A DNA stretch of 64,000 nt. Origin: Paenibacillus tyrphae. GTDB lineage: Bacteria; Bacillota; Bacilli; Paenibacillales; NBRC-103111. Positions within the stretch are counted from its first letter, which is position 1. Every line of letters begins with the position of its first letter. The position numbers were made by a program, and so were the translations under genes. Positions 25,610-34,166 of this stretch are shown piece by piece. Location of the stretch: the NCBI RefSeq assembly GCF_024158745.1, contig NZ_JAMZAW010000017.1:62001-126000 (forward strand), read 5' to 3'. The notes under the pieces are model-generated. The model was not told the origin of the DNA. It made no database searches and worked only from the letters and a program-made list of their open reading frames with translations.

Positions 25610-26644
25610 CTATACGGCGAGCAGCGATTTGTCGCCGAGCAGCTCGGCGACGACTTCAACCACTTTTTGCGGCGTCGGCAAATAAATGTCTTCCAGCGGC
25701 GGCGAGAACGGCACGGGCGTATGCGGCGCGGTGATCCGCTTGATCGGCGCATCCAGGCTGTCGAACGCCTTATCCGCGACAAGGGCGGCGATATCCGTCG
25801 CGATGCTGCAGCGAGGATTCGCTTCGTCGATGACGATCAGGCGGTTCGTCTTCGCCACGGAAGCGAGAATTGTATCCTCATCCAACGGGGACAGGCTGCG
25901 CGGATCGACGACTTCCGCTTCGATGCCTTTTTGCGACAGTAGCCGGGCGGCCGTCAGCGCCGTCTGCACCTGCTTGCCGATCGCCACGATGGTCAGGTCC
26001 GAACCGGCCCGCTTGATGTCGGCTTTTCCGAGTGGAATCGTATAGTACCCTTCGGGCACCTCGCCAGTCGCGTTATACAGCGTTTTATCTTCAAAGAAAA
26101 TGACGGGATCGTTATCCTCGATGGACGCGAGCAGCAGCCCTTTGGCATCGTAAGGGGTCGAAGGGACGACGACTTTAATGCCGGGAATGCTGGTGAACAG
26201 CGCATACAGGCTCTGCGAATGCTGCGCCGCCGCGCGGAAGCCGGCCCCGTGCGTCGTACGGATCGTCACCGGCACCTGAGCCTTGCCCCCGAACATGTAG
26301 CGGAATTTGGCCCCTTGGTTCAACACCTGATCCAGACAGCTCCCGATAAAATCGTTAAACATCAGCTCCGCGATCGGGCGCAAGCCCGTCGCAGCCGCAG
26401 TCATCGCCGCGCCGATATATCCCGCCTCGGTGATCGGCGTATCCAGCACCCGGTCGCGGCCGAATTCTTGCACGATACCTTTCGTAACGCCCAGCACGCC
26501 GCCCCATGCTTCATCGTCCTGCAGATGGTCCACGGCAGCCCCGCCGGCCACGTCCTCGCCCATCAGAATGACGTTTTCGTCCTTGCGCATCGCCAGCTTC
26601 ATCGCCTCGTTGATCGCCGCGGACATACTGATTTTTCTTGTCAT
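25610..26644 (-). CDS. acoB: Acetoin dehydrogenase E1 component, beta subunit
   Basis: A 344-residue transketolase-like beta subunit that pairs with AcoA to form the thiamine-diphosphate-dependent E1, which splits acetoin. The start (SMSAAINEAMKLAMRKDENVILMGEDV) carries the conserved Glu region MGEDV that contacts the cofactor. The C-terminal transketolase domain begins near KADIKRAGSDLTIVAIG. Length matches the family. It lies 21 bases after acoA. The pyruvate dehydrogenase beta subunit is the alternative, but the operon with acoL, bdhA and acoR settles it. Confidence 0.94.
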   Translation of the reverse strand: MTRKISMSAAINEAMKLAMRKDENVILMGEDVAGGAAVDHLQDDEAWGGVLGVTKGIVQEFGRDRVLDTPITEAGYIGAAMTAAATGLRPIAELMFNDFIGSCLDQVLNQGAKFRYMFGGKAQVPVTIRTTHGAGFRAAAQHSQSLYALFTSIPGIKVVVPSTPYDAKGLLLASIEDNDPVIFFEDKTLYNATGEVPEGYYTIPLGKADIKRAGSDLTIVAIGKQVQTALTAARLLSQKGIEAEVVDPRSLSPLDEDTILASVAKTNRLIVIDEANPRCSIATDIAALVADKAFDSLDAPIKRITAPHTPVPFSPPLEDIYLPTPQKVVEVVAELLGDKSLLAV

Positions 26645-26665
26645 ACCGGTTCCTCCTCCAATGAT

Positions 26666-27661
26666 TTAGTAAGATACGTACACGTCCGTCAGCAGCTCGG
26701 ATGCGTCTGGATACGGGCTGTTTTCCGAAAATTCGACGGCCTTCTCCACCGCTTGCTCCACCGCAGCTTTCATTTCCGCCAGCTCGGCTTCGGTGTACAG
26801 GCGCTCAGCCACCAAATACGATTCGAACGCGGCAATCGCGTCTTTTTCCTGCAAATGCTCTTTTCGTTCGTAGTCTTTTTTATATTTTTGGGCATCGCCC
26901 TCAAAATGTCCGTAATTGCGGTAGGTGACGCATTCGATCAGCGTCGGACCCTCGCCCCGGCGCGCCCGCTGCACAGCCTGCTCCGCCGCCTCGTATACGG
27001 CAAGCACATCCTTACCGTCCACCCGGACGCCCGGAATATTGTAAGCGATTGCACGATCGGCGATGGTTTTGCAGCTGGACGCATATTCAAACGTGGTCGC
27101 TTCCCCGTACCCGTTATTTTCGGCAATGAAAATGACCGGCAGCTTCCAGATCGCGGCCAAATTGATGCCTTCGTGGAACGTTCCCTGGTTGTTCGCGCCA
27201 TCTCCGAAAAAGCATACGCTGACCGCATTCGTCTTCTTGTACTTGGCGGTCAAGGCGGAGCCGCAGGCCAGCGGATAGCCGCCGCCGACGATGCCGTTGG
27301 CGCCCAGCATGCCTTTGTTCAGGTCGGCGATATGCATCGAGCCGCCCTTCCCTTTGCACAGCCCGGTAATTTTCCCGAACAGCTCCGCCATCATGCCGTC
27401 CAGCTCGCAGCCTTTGGCGATGCAGTGCCCGTGTCCACGGTGGGTGCTGGTGATGCTGTCTTTGTCGTCCAGATGGGCGCATACGCCGACCGCTACCGCC
27501 TCTTCTCCGGCGTACAGGTGGACGAAGCCGGGAAGTCGGCCTTGAGCGAACAAATCGTGTACCTTATCCTCGAACTTGCGGATTTCCAGCATCTTTTGAA
27601 ACATCCATCCTGCTTTTTCCCGGCTCAAGGCCGTTCCCTTGTCCTGCGCGGCGTTAACCAT
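26666..27661 (-). CDS. acoA: Acetoin dehydrogenase E1 component, alpha subunit
   Basis: A 331-residue thiamine-diphosphate E1 alpha subunit. The cofactor motif GDGANNQGTFHEGINLAA and IAENNGYGEAT are near residues 155-195. ATG at 27661 is chosen because AGGAGG lies eight bases upstream. A longer in-frame opening to 27826 would cover the sigma-54 promoter. It is the first gene of the acoA-acoB-acoC-acoL-bdhA operon, driven by the promoter at 27711-27726 and AcoR. Confidence 0.95.
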   Translation of the reverse strand: MVNAAQDKGTALSREKAGWMFQKMLEIRKFEDKVHDLFAQGRLPGFVHLYAGEEAVAVGVCAHLDDKDSITSTHRGHGHCIAKGCELDGMMAELFGKITGLCKGKGGSMHIADLNKGMLGANGIVGGGYPLACGSALTAKYKKTNAVSVCFFGDGANNQGTFHEGINLAAIWKLPVIFIAENNGYGEATTFEYASSCKTIADRAIAYNIPGVRVDGKDVLAVYEAAEQAVQRARRGEGPTLIECVTYRNYGHFEGDAQKYKKDYERKEHLQEKDAIAAFESYLVAERLYTEAELAEMKAAVEQAVEKAVEFSENSPYPDASELLTDVYVSY

Positions 27662-27710
27662 ACCGTGTTCCTCCTTTGGATGTAAAAAATGTCCCCACGC
27701 CGGATAGTAA

Positions 27711-27726
27711 TGCAAGTTTCGTGCCA
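27711..27726 (-). promoter_or_regulatory. Sigma-54 (-24/-12) promoter of the aco operon
   Basis: The minus strand reads TGGCACGAAACTTGCA, a perfect match to the consensus TGGCACG-N4-TTGCW. It lies about 50 bases before acoA. Confidence 0.93.
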
Positions 27727-27775
27727 ATGGAAAAACCGCTTGATTCTCGCAGAAATACGGCCCCCCAGGAAGCCG

Positions 27776-27820
27776 AAAAAGTGGACACAAAGAGACGACT
27801 GTCTCGTTTTGTCCACTTTT
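27776..27820 (-). promoter_or_regulatory. Palindromic upstream activating site, probable AcoR binding site
   Basis: Nested inverted repeats: AAAAAGTGGACA (27776-27787) with TGTCCACTTTT (27810-27820), and inside them GAGAC (27792-27796) with GTCTC (27801-27805). The centre lies about 75-85 bases upstream of the -24/-12 promoter, a normal place for an enhancer-binding protein. A related GAGACATGTCAC lies at 21736-21747 in front of acoR. Confidence 0.65.
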
Positions 27821-27916
27821 GTTCACCTATTAATCATTTGGATTACAATGGAGCCATATCCTGAAATTGGGGTTTTGGTTTCGTGAAGGAGGGATGCGAT
27901 GAAGCTGAATCCGGAT

Positions 27917-27958
27917 CGAAAAGGTTATGGGCCTCGGGGAAGAGCTTGCGGCTCTTCC
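27917..27958 (-). terminator. Possible terminator of the lrgAB operon
   Basis: GGAAGAGC (27938-27945) pairs with GCTCTTCC (27951-27958). Read on the minus strand a short T run (complement of 27919-27922) comes about 15 bases later, so it is weak. The spacer 27662-27999 otherwise holds the aco promoter and its upstream site. Confidence 0.35.
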
Positions 27959-27999
27959 TCGAATGTTCACAGTAGCGCGCATATTCTTGGGCGGCCTTG

Positions 28000-28680
28000 C
28001 TACAGGAGCAGGACCAGCCAAGGGACCACGACCAGCGCCAGAAGCGCGGCCACGAGCATGGATATGCTCGACACCGTGCCGGAGACGGCGCCGAATTCGA
28101 ACGCCGTCGTCGTCCCGGCCGTATGGGCGCTCGTCCCGAGCAGCACGCCCTGCGCCACCCCGCTGCGGATGCGGAACAGACGGATAAGCATCGGTCCGAC
28201 GACCGTGCCGAGCAAGCCCGTGACCAGCACGAACAGCGCCGTCATGGCCGGGATGCCCCCGATCATATCCGTGATGGCGATGGCAATCGGCGTTGTCGTG
28301 GAGCGAAGCACCAGGCCGTCGATGATCTGCCCGTCGAGGTGCAGCCCCTTGGCGATCCACACCGAGGTCGCAACACCCGCCGCGGAGCCAACCAGTACGC
28401 TGGCCATGATTTCTACAGCATATTTGCGCAGCAGCGCGACATTTTTGTAGAGCGGCACGGCCAAGGCAATTGTCGCGGGTCCGATCATGTCCGTCAGCCA
28501 ATGCGCCCCGGCGTTGTAGGTTTCGTAAGGAATGTCCGCTTGCAGCAGCAGGACGATGACAACCGCCGGCGTCAGCAGCAGCGGTGACAGGTAGATTTTG
28601 GGTTTCCGGCGGTACAAGCTTTTTATGCCGTAATAGACGGCCATGGTGAACAGCAGCAAGCCAAGCGAAAGCCAGGTCAT
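28000..28680 (-). CDS. lrgB: LrgB/CidB-family membrane protein
   Basis: A 226-residue integral membrane protein with about six hydrophobic segments and the family signature GPATIALAVPLYKN and LVLRSTTTPIA. Family knowledge: LrgA/LrgB pairs act in murein hydrolase control and, in B. subtilis (YsbAB/PftAB), in pyruvate uptake. ATG at 28680 overlaps the stop of lrgA by four bases (ATGA). Here the pair lies next to acetoin genes and a CidR-like regulator, which fits overflow metabolism of pyruvate, acetate and acetoin. Confidence 0.92.
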   Translation of the reverse strand: MTWLSLGLLLFTMAVYYGIKSLYRRKPKIYLSPLLLTPAVVIVLLLQADIPYETYNAGAHWLTDMIGPATIALAVPLYKNVALLRKYAVEIMASVLVGSAAGVATSVWIAKGLHLDGQIIDGLVLRSTTTPIAIAITDMIGGIPAMTALFVLVTGLLGTVVGPMLIRLFRIRSGVAQGVLLGTSAHTAGTTTAFEFGAVSGTVSSISMLVAALLALVVVPWLVLLL

Positions 28681-29048
28681 GACGGGGTCCGCTCCTTTCG
28701 CTTCACGATCGCTTGCGCCACAAGCCCTGCCGAGAGCATGACGACGACAAGGCTGCACACCAGCACGAGCATGATCGGCAAGCCGTTATCCCGCAGCAGT
28801 GGCCGATATTGAATCATCCCGGCCGCCGCAGGGATGAAGAACAGCAGCATTTCGGCCAATAGCCATTTGGCCCCCAGATCGATCCATTCGATGCGGATGA
28901 TTTTCAGTTGAAGCAGCACAAAAACGAGAACGATCCCGAGAATGCTCCCCGGAACCGGCAAATGAAGCAGGGCCGCCAGCCCGTTCAGCAGCCAAGAAAC
29001 GACGACAAAAAAGAGCACCTGCCCCAAAGTTTTCACAAAAGCCGTCAT
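28677..29048 (-). CDS. lrgA: LrgA/CidA-family holin-like membrane protein
   Basis: A 123-residue protein with four hydrophobic segments and the conserved HLPVPGSILGIVLVFVLL and LLAEMLLFFIPAAAGM stretches. ATG at 29048 follows AAAGGAGC; an eight-codon longer frame exists but has no ribosome site. It is cotranscribed with lrgB and divergent from the LysR-type gene, whose product likely controls it through the site at 29090-29106. Confidence 0.93.
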   Translation of the reverse strand: MTAFVKTLGQVLFFVVVSWLLNGLAALLHLPVPGSILGIVLVFVLLQLKIIRIEWIDLGAKWLLAEMLLFFIPAAAGMIQYRPLLRDNGLPIMLVLVCSLVVVMLSAGLVAQAIVKRKERTPS

Positions 29049-29089
29049 GTTGCACAGCTCCTTTCCATCCAAAGTTTACACCCCTTCCT

Positions 29090-29106
29090 TTCATAGGTAA
29101 AATGAA
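29090..29106. promoter_or_regulatory. LysR-type box between lrgA and the regulator gene
   Basis: TTCAT (29090-29094) and ATGAA (29102-29106) form an inverted repeat with seven bases between, matching the T-N11-A pattern of LysR-type operators. It lies in the 100-base divergent spacer. Confidence 0.5.
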
Positions 29107-29140
29107 TATATCGAATTTCTTTCATTCCAATCGTCTATGC

Positions 29141-29159
29141 AAAGGAGGTGCCCGGCATC
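29141..29159 (+). other. Ribosome site pointing to a non-standard ATC start
   Basis: AAAGGAGG occupies 29141-29148. The only conventional upstream start, GTG at 29148, overlaps it. Eight bases after the site comes ATC (29157-29159) followed by codons for DIRQLEY, which is where CidR/AlsR-type proteins normally begin with Met. An ATC start, or an ATG changed to ATC, fits best. Confidence 0.6.
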
Positions 29160-30059
29160 GATATCCGGCAGTTGGAGTATGTGCTGGAGATCATCCGACA
29201 CAGCAGCTTTACCAAAGCGGCCGAGGCGCTGCACATTACTCAGCCCACGATCAGCAAGGCGATCAAAAATTTGGAGCAGGAGTTGGGCGTCCCGCTCTTC
29301 GTCCGCTCCGGCAAAACGCTCGAGCTGACCGACGCCGGCCAGCTTATTGCCGGTCAGGCGCAGGATGTCGTCCGTTCGTTCAAGCATTTGGAGCTGCAGC
29401 TCGGCGATTTGACGAATTTCAAAAAAGGGCATATCCGGATCGGACTGCCGCCAATGGCGGGCGCGAGGTTTTTCCCCGGCATTCTAAGCCGGTTTCGCGA
29501 CACGTATCCGGGGCTCACGATCCAACTGGAGGAGGACGGCTCGGTCAAGCTGGCGGAAAAGGTAGAGGATGGCACGCTGGACGTCGGCGTGGTGCTTTTG
29601 CCGGTGGACGAGGAAATCTTCGAATCGTACTCGTTCGTAAACGAACGGTTGCGAGCTGTATTTCCTCCTGTCCATCCGTTGGCGGGCAGAAAGGAAGTCC
29701 GGCTGGCCGAGCTGCAGGACGAAGCTTTCATTTTGTTCCGGGAAGACTTTGCGCTGCACGAGCGGATTATCGAGGCTTGCGACGGCGTCGGCTTCCGGCC
29801 CCGGATCTGGTACGAAAGCTCGCAGTGGGATTTTATCTACGAAATGGTCGCCGCGGGAATGGGCGTCGCCCTGCTGCCCGAGAGCATCTGCAGCATGCTC
29901 GACCCGAACCGCGTCGCCACGGTCACGCTGACCGACCCCGCCATCCCATGGCATCTGGGCATGATTTGGCGGAAGGGCCGCTATCTGTCGTTTGCCGCGC
30001 GGGAGTGGGTCCGCTTCTCGAAGAAGCATTTGACGAACCAAGGCAGGCTGTCTCTTTAA
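29148..30059 (+). CDS. LysR-family regulator, CidR/AlsR type
   Basis: About 300 residues. The N-terminal winged HTH reads DIRQLEYVLEIIRHSSFTKAA (pieces DIRQLEYVLEI and SFTKAAEALHITQPTISKAI) and is followed by the effector-binding domain. CidR and AlsR respond to acetate or pyruvate overflow and activate lrg/cid and acetoin-synthesis genes. It is divergent from lrgAB with a LysR box between. The frame is open from GTG 29148, but the likely start is ATC 29157 (see the separate entry); this boundary therefore may be three codons too long. A reductase gene follows 27 bases later and may be cotranscribed. Confidence 0.9.
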   Translation: MPGIDIRQLEYVLEIIRHSSFTKAAEALHITQPTISKAIKNLEQELGVPLFVRSGKTLELTDAGQLIAGQAQDVVRSFKHLELQLGDLTNFKKGHIRIGLPPMAGARFFPGILSRFRDTYPGLTIQLEEDGSVKLAEKVEDGTLDVGVVLLPVDEEIFESYSFVNERLRAVFPPVHPLAGRKEVRLAELQDEAFILFREDFALHERIIEACDGVGFRPRIWYESSQWDFIYEMVAAGMGVALLPESICSMLDPNRVATVTLTDPAIPWHLGMIWRKGRYLSFAAREWVRFSKKHLTNQGRLSL

Positions 30060-30086
30060 ATCCATTTTCGGAAGGGGTACGTAAAT

Positions 30087-31079
30087 ATGGAACGATTTCG
30101 TGCACTCGTCGTGGACAAAACGGAGAATCAGTTTTCGGTAGGCGTACAATCTCTCAACTTGGACGATTTGTCGGAAGGCGAGGTGCTCATTCGGGTCGCC
30201 TACTCCGGCGTCAATTACAAGGACGGCTTGGCGGCCAGCCCGAAAGGCCGGGTGGTCCGCAGCTATCCCACCGTGCCGGGGATCGATCTCGCGGGGACGG
30301 TAGCCGCTTCGACTGATCCGCGGTTTCGCGAAGGCGACGAGGTGCTGGCGACGAGCTATGAGCTCGGCGTCGGGCATTCCGGCGGGTTTAGCGAATATGC
30401 GAGGGTTCCCGCCGATTGGGTGATCTCCCTGCCTAAAGGGCTATCCCACCGCGAGGCGATGATCCTCGGAACGTCCGGACTGACGGCGGCGCTGTCGGTC
30501 CACCGCATGGAAGAGAACGGCTTGCGCCCTGAGAACGGCCCCGTGCTCGTCACCGGAGCGACCGGCGGCGTCGGAAGCCACGCCGTCTCCATACTTGCGG
30601 CATCGGGGTACGAGGTCACGGCCAGCACGGGAAAAGCGCAGGAGCATAATTACCTGCGCGAGTTGGGTGCCGCTGCGATCCTCAACCGGGAAGAGCTGTA
30701 TCCGGAAACGGTCAAACCCTTGACCAAGGAACAGTGGGCGGGCGCCGTCGATCCTGTCGGCGGAGCCGCGCTGCCGCATATTCTTAGCGCCGTTCGCCGC
30801 GGCGGCTCCGTGGCGCTTAGCGGACTGACCGGCGGCGCCGAATTTACGGCGGCCGTGTTTCCGTTTATCCTTCGCGGTGTGAACCTGCTCGGCATCGATT
30901 CCGCCTACTGCCCGCTTCCGCTCCGGCAGCGGCTCTGGGAACGGATGGCCTCCGATCTGAAGCCGCCGCGGCTCGAAGCGATGGTCCATGCGGAAACGAC
31001 GCTCGACGAGCTGCCGGGTGCTCTGCAGCACATTCTGCAAAGCGGCGTCCGCGGGAAGGTCGTTGTGAAGCTGAAGTAA
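30087..31079 (+). CDS. YhdH/YhfP-family quinone oxidoreductase (acrylyl-CoA reductase type)
   Basis: A 330-residue zinc-independent medium-chain reductase. It starts MERFRALVVDKTENQF, has SGVNYKDGLAA and PGIDLAGTV in the N-terminal GroES-like fold, and an NADPH-binding VTGATGGVGSHAVSILA near residue 155. There are no structural zinc cysteines. The E. coli relative AcuI/YhdH reduces acrylyl-CoA; the substrate here is unknown. It has a ribosome site GGAAGGGG and ends at a strong terminator, so it may be read from its own or the LysR promoter. Confidence 0.92.
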   Translation: MERFRALVVDKTENQFSVGVQSLNLDDLSEGEVLIRVAYSGVNYKDGLAASPKGRVVRSYPTVPGIDLAGTVAASTDPRFREGDEVLATSYELGVGHSGGFSEYARVPADWVISLPKGLSHREAMILGTSGLTAALSVHRMEENGLRPENGPVLVTGATGGVGSHAVSILAASGYEVTASTGKAQEHNYLRELGAAAILNREELYPETVKPLTKEQWAGAVDPVGGAALPHILSAVRRGGSVALSGLTGGAEFTAAVFPFILRGVNLLGIDSAYCPLPLRQRLWERMASDLKPPRLEAMVHAETTLDELPGALQHILQSGVRGKVVVKLK

Positions 31080-31109
31080 GCGCTCGGCAAGAGGCCGAAT
31101 CTCTACGAG

Positions 31110-31144
31110 AAAAAGCCCGACCGGTCAACCTGGTCGGGCTTTTC
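31110..31144. terminator. Bidirectional terminator
   Basis: AAAAAGCCCGACC (31110-31122) pairs with GGTCGGGCTTTTC (31132-31144). It serves the plus-strand reductase and the converging minus-strand nucleotidase gene. Confidence 0.92.
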
Positions 31145-31173
31145 GTACGGCTGCAGCACCAACTGCAAGCGGA

Positions 31174-33066
31174 TTATCCCGCAGCAGGAAGCTTGATCTT
31201 CTGACCCGGGAAAATGAGATCCGGGTTACTGAGCTTATTCAGCTCTTGCAGCTTCTGCCACGTGGTGTTATGCTTCCTGCCGATTTTCGACAGCGTATCG
31301 CCGGACTTCACGGTATATACTCCGCCGTCTGTCGCCGCTGGAGCCGCCGGGGCGGGCTTTGCAGCTTCCGGTGCCGGTGCAGGCGTTGTCGGTGCAGGAA
31401 CGGCCGGAGCCGGAGCTGGCGTCGGAGCTGGTTTGCTCGTCTGCTCGGCCGGCAGAGTCGGAGGAGCCGGTACCGTTGGCGCCGGTGGTGCCGGTGGCGT
31501 TACCGTGTCGGATGCCTTTTTGACCGCGATGCGGCTTTCGACCTGCGGGTTCACTTCGCCCTTTTTCTGGAAGTACTTGATCAGCGATTCTTCCAGCGAA
31601 GAGTAGTCGCCTGCAAGCGGGTAGTCCTTGAACATCTTGTAATCGTCCCCGCCTGCGGCCATAAAGTCGTTCGTCGCAAGCAGATACGTTTTGTTCAGGT
31701 CGATCGGTTGGCCTTTGATTTTGACCCCGGATACTCGTTTGCCTTTCGGCTGAGCAGGGTCGAGCTCGAAGGTAACGCCGCCAACCTGCGGAAAGCCGCC
31801 CAGCGGCTCCGGATAAGCGGATACGCCGTGCTCAAGAGCGGCGACGATGTCGGAGCCCTTCACTTTTTTCGTCTGAATGTAATTGCCGAACGGAAGTACG
31901 GTAATGACTTGTCCCTTCGTAATCGTGCCTGCGGCGATCGAATCGCGGATGCCGCCGCCGTTCGTGATGGCAACGTCGGCGCCCGTCTCGTCGATCATCG
32001 CGTCGGCGATCAGGTTGCCGAGGTTCGACTCGCCCTTGCGCACGACTTCGCGGTCCCCGACCAGTTTGACGGAGGTGGAACCTACTTTTTGCTGCAGCAC
32101 TTTCTCCTGCTCTTTTTTCACGGAATTAATAATGTCCAGAACGGCCGCGTCGCCCGGTGTCTTGTCCTCATCGGCGGCTTTTTTCGTGATCAGGCCGGAC
32201 ACCTTGTCCTTCAGCTTCCCATTCTCGAACGTCAGGTCGACGCGTCCGAATTGCTTAAGGTACTCCCCGGTCTGGGCGATCAGCACGTTGCCGACCTTCA
32301 TGCCCGTATCCAGCTTCGTATGGCTGTGTCCGTCGATGATGACGTCGATGTCCGGCACCTGCTCGGCCACCTTGATGCTCGTGTCGATGCTGGACTTGTC
32401 GACTCCGAGATGCGTCAGCGCAATAATCGCGTCGACTTTTTTGCCTTTCAGCTCGTCCACAATCGCCTTCGCCTCGACGGCAGGGTCTGTGAACGTGAGG
32501 CCCGCGACGTTGTTCGGATGCGTTTTATAAGCGGTTTCAGGCGTAGTCAGACCGAAAATGCCCAGTTTGATGCCGTCCACTTCCTTGATCACGTAAGGCT
32601 GCAAAATGCGGGTGCCGTCCGCTTTTTTCGTATTGGCGCTCAGCACCGGGAATTTGGCTTTGCCCGCCAGCTCCTTAAGCCGCTCGTACCCGTAGTTGAA
32701 ATCGTGGTTGCCCGCGGCCATCGCACTGTACCCCACGGCATTCATGATGTTGACGATGCTTTCGCCGCGCACCAGATTCGCAACCGTTTGCCCGTGGAAC
32801 GTATCGCCGGCATCCAGTATGAGCGAGTTCGGGTTCGTTTTCGCATACTCCTTGATCATCGCGGCCATTTTGGCGAAGCCGATCCCTTCCTTGCTCTCGT
32901 CGACCCGGGAATGCGTATCGTTCGTGTGGAACAGTGTAATCTTCGTCGTGCCCTTCTTACCGCCGGTGCTCCCCGCCGACGTTTCCGCCGCCGCTGCCGG
33001 GGCTGCCGCCGATACGAGCATAAGCACAGCCAGCGCCGGGGACATCCATTTTTTCCAACCCTTCAT
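31174..33066 (-). CDS. Secreted 5'-nucleotidase/2',3'-cyclic phosphodiesterase with LysM anchor
   Basis: A 630-residue secreted enzyme. The signal peptide ends at AAAAETSAG (about residue 28). The metallophosphatase domain follows with LFHTNDTHSR, ILDAGDTFHGQ, MAAGNHDFNYG and DVIIDGHSHT metal ligands. Then comes the 5'-nucleotidase C-terminal domain (about 330-510) with TNGGGIRDSI. A Pro/Ala-rich linker leads to one LysM domain (YTVKSGDTLSKIGRKH) at the end that holds it on peptidoglycan. ATG 33066 has GGAGG upstream; a 55-codon longer frame is not credible. It salvages phosphate and nucleosides outside the cell. Confidence 0.95.
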   Translation of the reverse strand: MKGWKKWMSPALAVLMLVSAAAPAAAAETSAGSTGGKKGTTKITLFHTNDTHSRVDESKEGIGFAKMAAMIKEYAKTNPNSLILDAGDTFHGQTVANLVRGESIVNIMNAVGYSAMAAGNHDFNYGYERLKELAGKAKFPVLSANTKKADGTRILQPYVIKEVDGIKLGIFGLTTPETAYKTHPNNVAGLTFTDPAVEAKAIVDELKGKKVDAIIALTHLGVDKSSIDTSIKVAEQVPDIDVIIDGHSHTKLDTGMKVGNVLIAQTGEYLKQFGRVDLTFENGKLKDKVSGLITKKAADEDKTPGDAAVLDIINSVKKEQEKVLQQKVGSTSVKLVGDREVVRKGESNLGNLIADAMIDETGADVAITNGGGIRDSIAAGTITKGQVITVLPFGNYIQTKKVKGSDIVAALEHGVSAYPEPLGGFPQVGGVTFELDPAQPKGKRVSGVKIKGQPIDLNKTYLLATNDFMAAGGDDYKMFKDYPLAGDYSSLEESLIKYFQKKGEVNPQVESRIAVKKASDTVTPPAPPAPTVPAPPTLPAEQTSKPAPTPAPAPAVPAPTTPAPAPEAAKPAPAAPAATDGGVYTVKSGDTLSKIGRKHNTTWQKLQELNKLSNPDLIFPGQKIKLPAAG

Positions 33067-33285
33067 TCGCAGCTTCTCCTCCCAAATTGAACCAGTTTGG
33101 CATGTCCCTTTTAGTTTAGCACAGATATATAAATGGAAATTCTGCCCTGTGTAAATTTTTCGTAAATTCAACCGGCTCGATGACGGAAAGTATCCCGGCG
33201 CCGACGTTAAAACGAGATTGAGTTTTTTCAACTGGTATCATACAATGAAAATGCTTAATTTTTGGCAAAAAGGAGATTGCAGCAC

Positions 33286-34149
33286 ATGTTTGGATGGTTG
33301 GCAAAAGGCTTGCTCGCAGGCTGCATCGCAGTCGGAGTAATCGCCGGTTCGGTCTATCAATGGGGCAGCTATCCGTATGCGGATCAGGTCGCGGTGCTGG
33401 CCTATCATCATTTGGACGATACGGATCAAAGCAACGTCACGATCACGCCGGAGCTGTTCCGCAAGCAAATCAGCTTTTTGAAGGAAAAAGGATACCATTT
33501 TCTGACGCTGTCGGAATTCCGCGAATTCATGAACGGCAAGGATGTGCCCCGGCAATCGGTGCTGATTACGTTCGACGACGGCTATGAAAGCTTCTATACG
33601 TACGGATACCCCGTGCTTAAGGAGCTTGGCATACCGGCGGTCAATTTTGTCGTGACCAAGGACTTGGCCGATCCGAAGGCGCCTGCCCTGACGGCTTTAT
33701 CCGAGGAGCAGATCCGGCAAATGGCCTCGGAAACGGACTTTATCGATTTTCAATGTCATTCGCACGATCTGCACCAAAAAGTGGACGGCAATCCGCTGCT
33801 CACCAGCCTGCTGCATACGGAGGGCCGAATTGAAACGGTGGCCGAATACGGCGACCGGATTCTGAAAGATACCCGGGCTTGCGCCGGCCGGCTCCACGCC
33901 CTTCATTTGCAGGAAGTGGATATGTACGCCTACCCTTACGGCATGTACGATCAGCAGGCATCGGAGCTGGTCCGGCAGGCCGGAATTCGCTACGCTTTTA
34001 CGGTGAAAAGCGGCATGGTGACGCAAAAGGACGACGTGATGCAAATTCCGCGCATCAATGCCGGCAATCCGAGCATTACGCCGGAAAACCTGCACCGCAC
34101 GATCATGCGCCGCGCCGTGAAGACGCAGCTGTCCTGGCTGAGCCGCTAG
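33286..34149 (+). CDS. Polysaccharide deacetylase family protein
   Basis: A 287-residue NodB-fold enzyme with an N-terminal membrane anchor (WLAKGLLAGCIAVGVIAGSV). The catalytic region VLITFDDGYESFYTYGYPVL holds the metal-binding Asp pair, and FQCHSHDLHQK the His ligands, in the style of the PgaB/IcaB group. It probably deacetylates N-acetylglucosamine polymers at the cell surface. ATG 33286 is chosen because AAGGAGAT lies 10 bases upstream. It is divergent from the nucleotidase gene. Confidence 0.92.
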   Translation: MFGWLAKGLLAGCIAVGVIAGSVYQWGSYPYADQVAVLAYHHLDDTDQSNVTITPELFRKQISFLKEKGYHFLTLSEFREFMNGKDVPRQSVLITFDDGYESFYTYGYPVLKELGIPAVNFVVTKDLADPKAPALTALSEEQIRQMASETDFIDFQCHSHDLHQKVDGNPLLTSLLHTEGRIETVAEYGDRILKDTRACAGRLHALHLQEVDMYAYPYGMYDQQASELVRQAGIRYAFTVKSGMVTQKDDVMQIPRINAGNPSITPENLHRTIMRRAVKTQLSWLSR

Positions 34150-34166
34150 GAATAAGGCGGGTTGGT

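Noticed and set aside
29102-30316. A 404-codon frame overlapping the LysR gene
   Set aside because: Out of frame with the LysR and reductase proteins and runs across their boundary; the conserved proteins are in another frame.
31246-33090. A 614-codon frame opposite the 5'-nucleotidase gene
   Set aside because: Same reason: the opposite strand has a full secreted nucleotidase with all motifs; this frame shows none.
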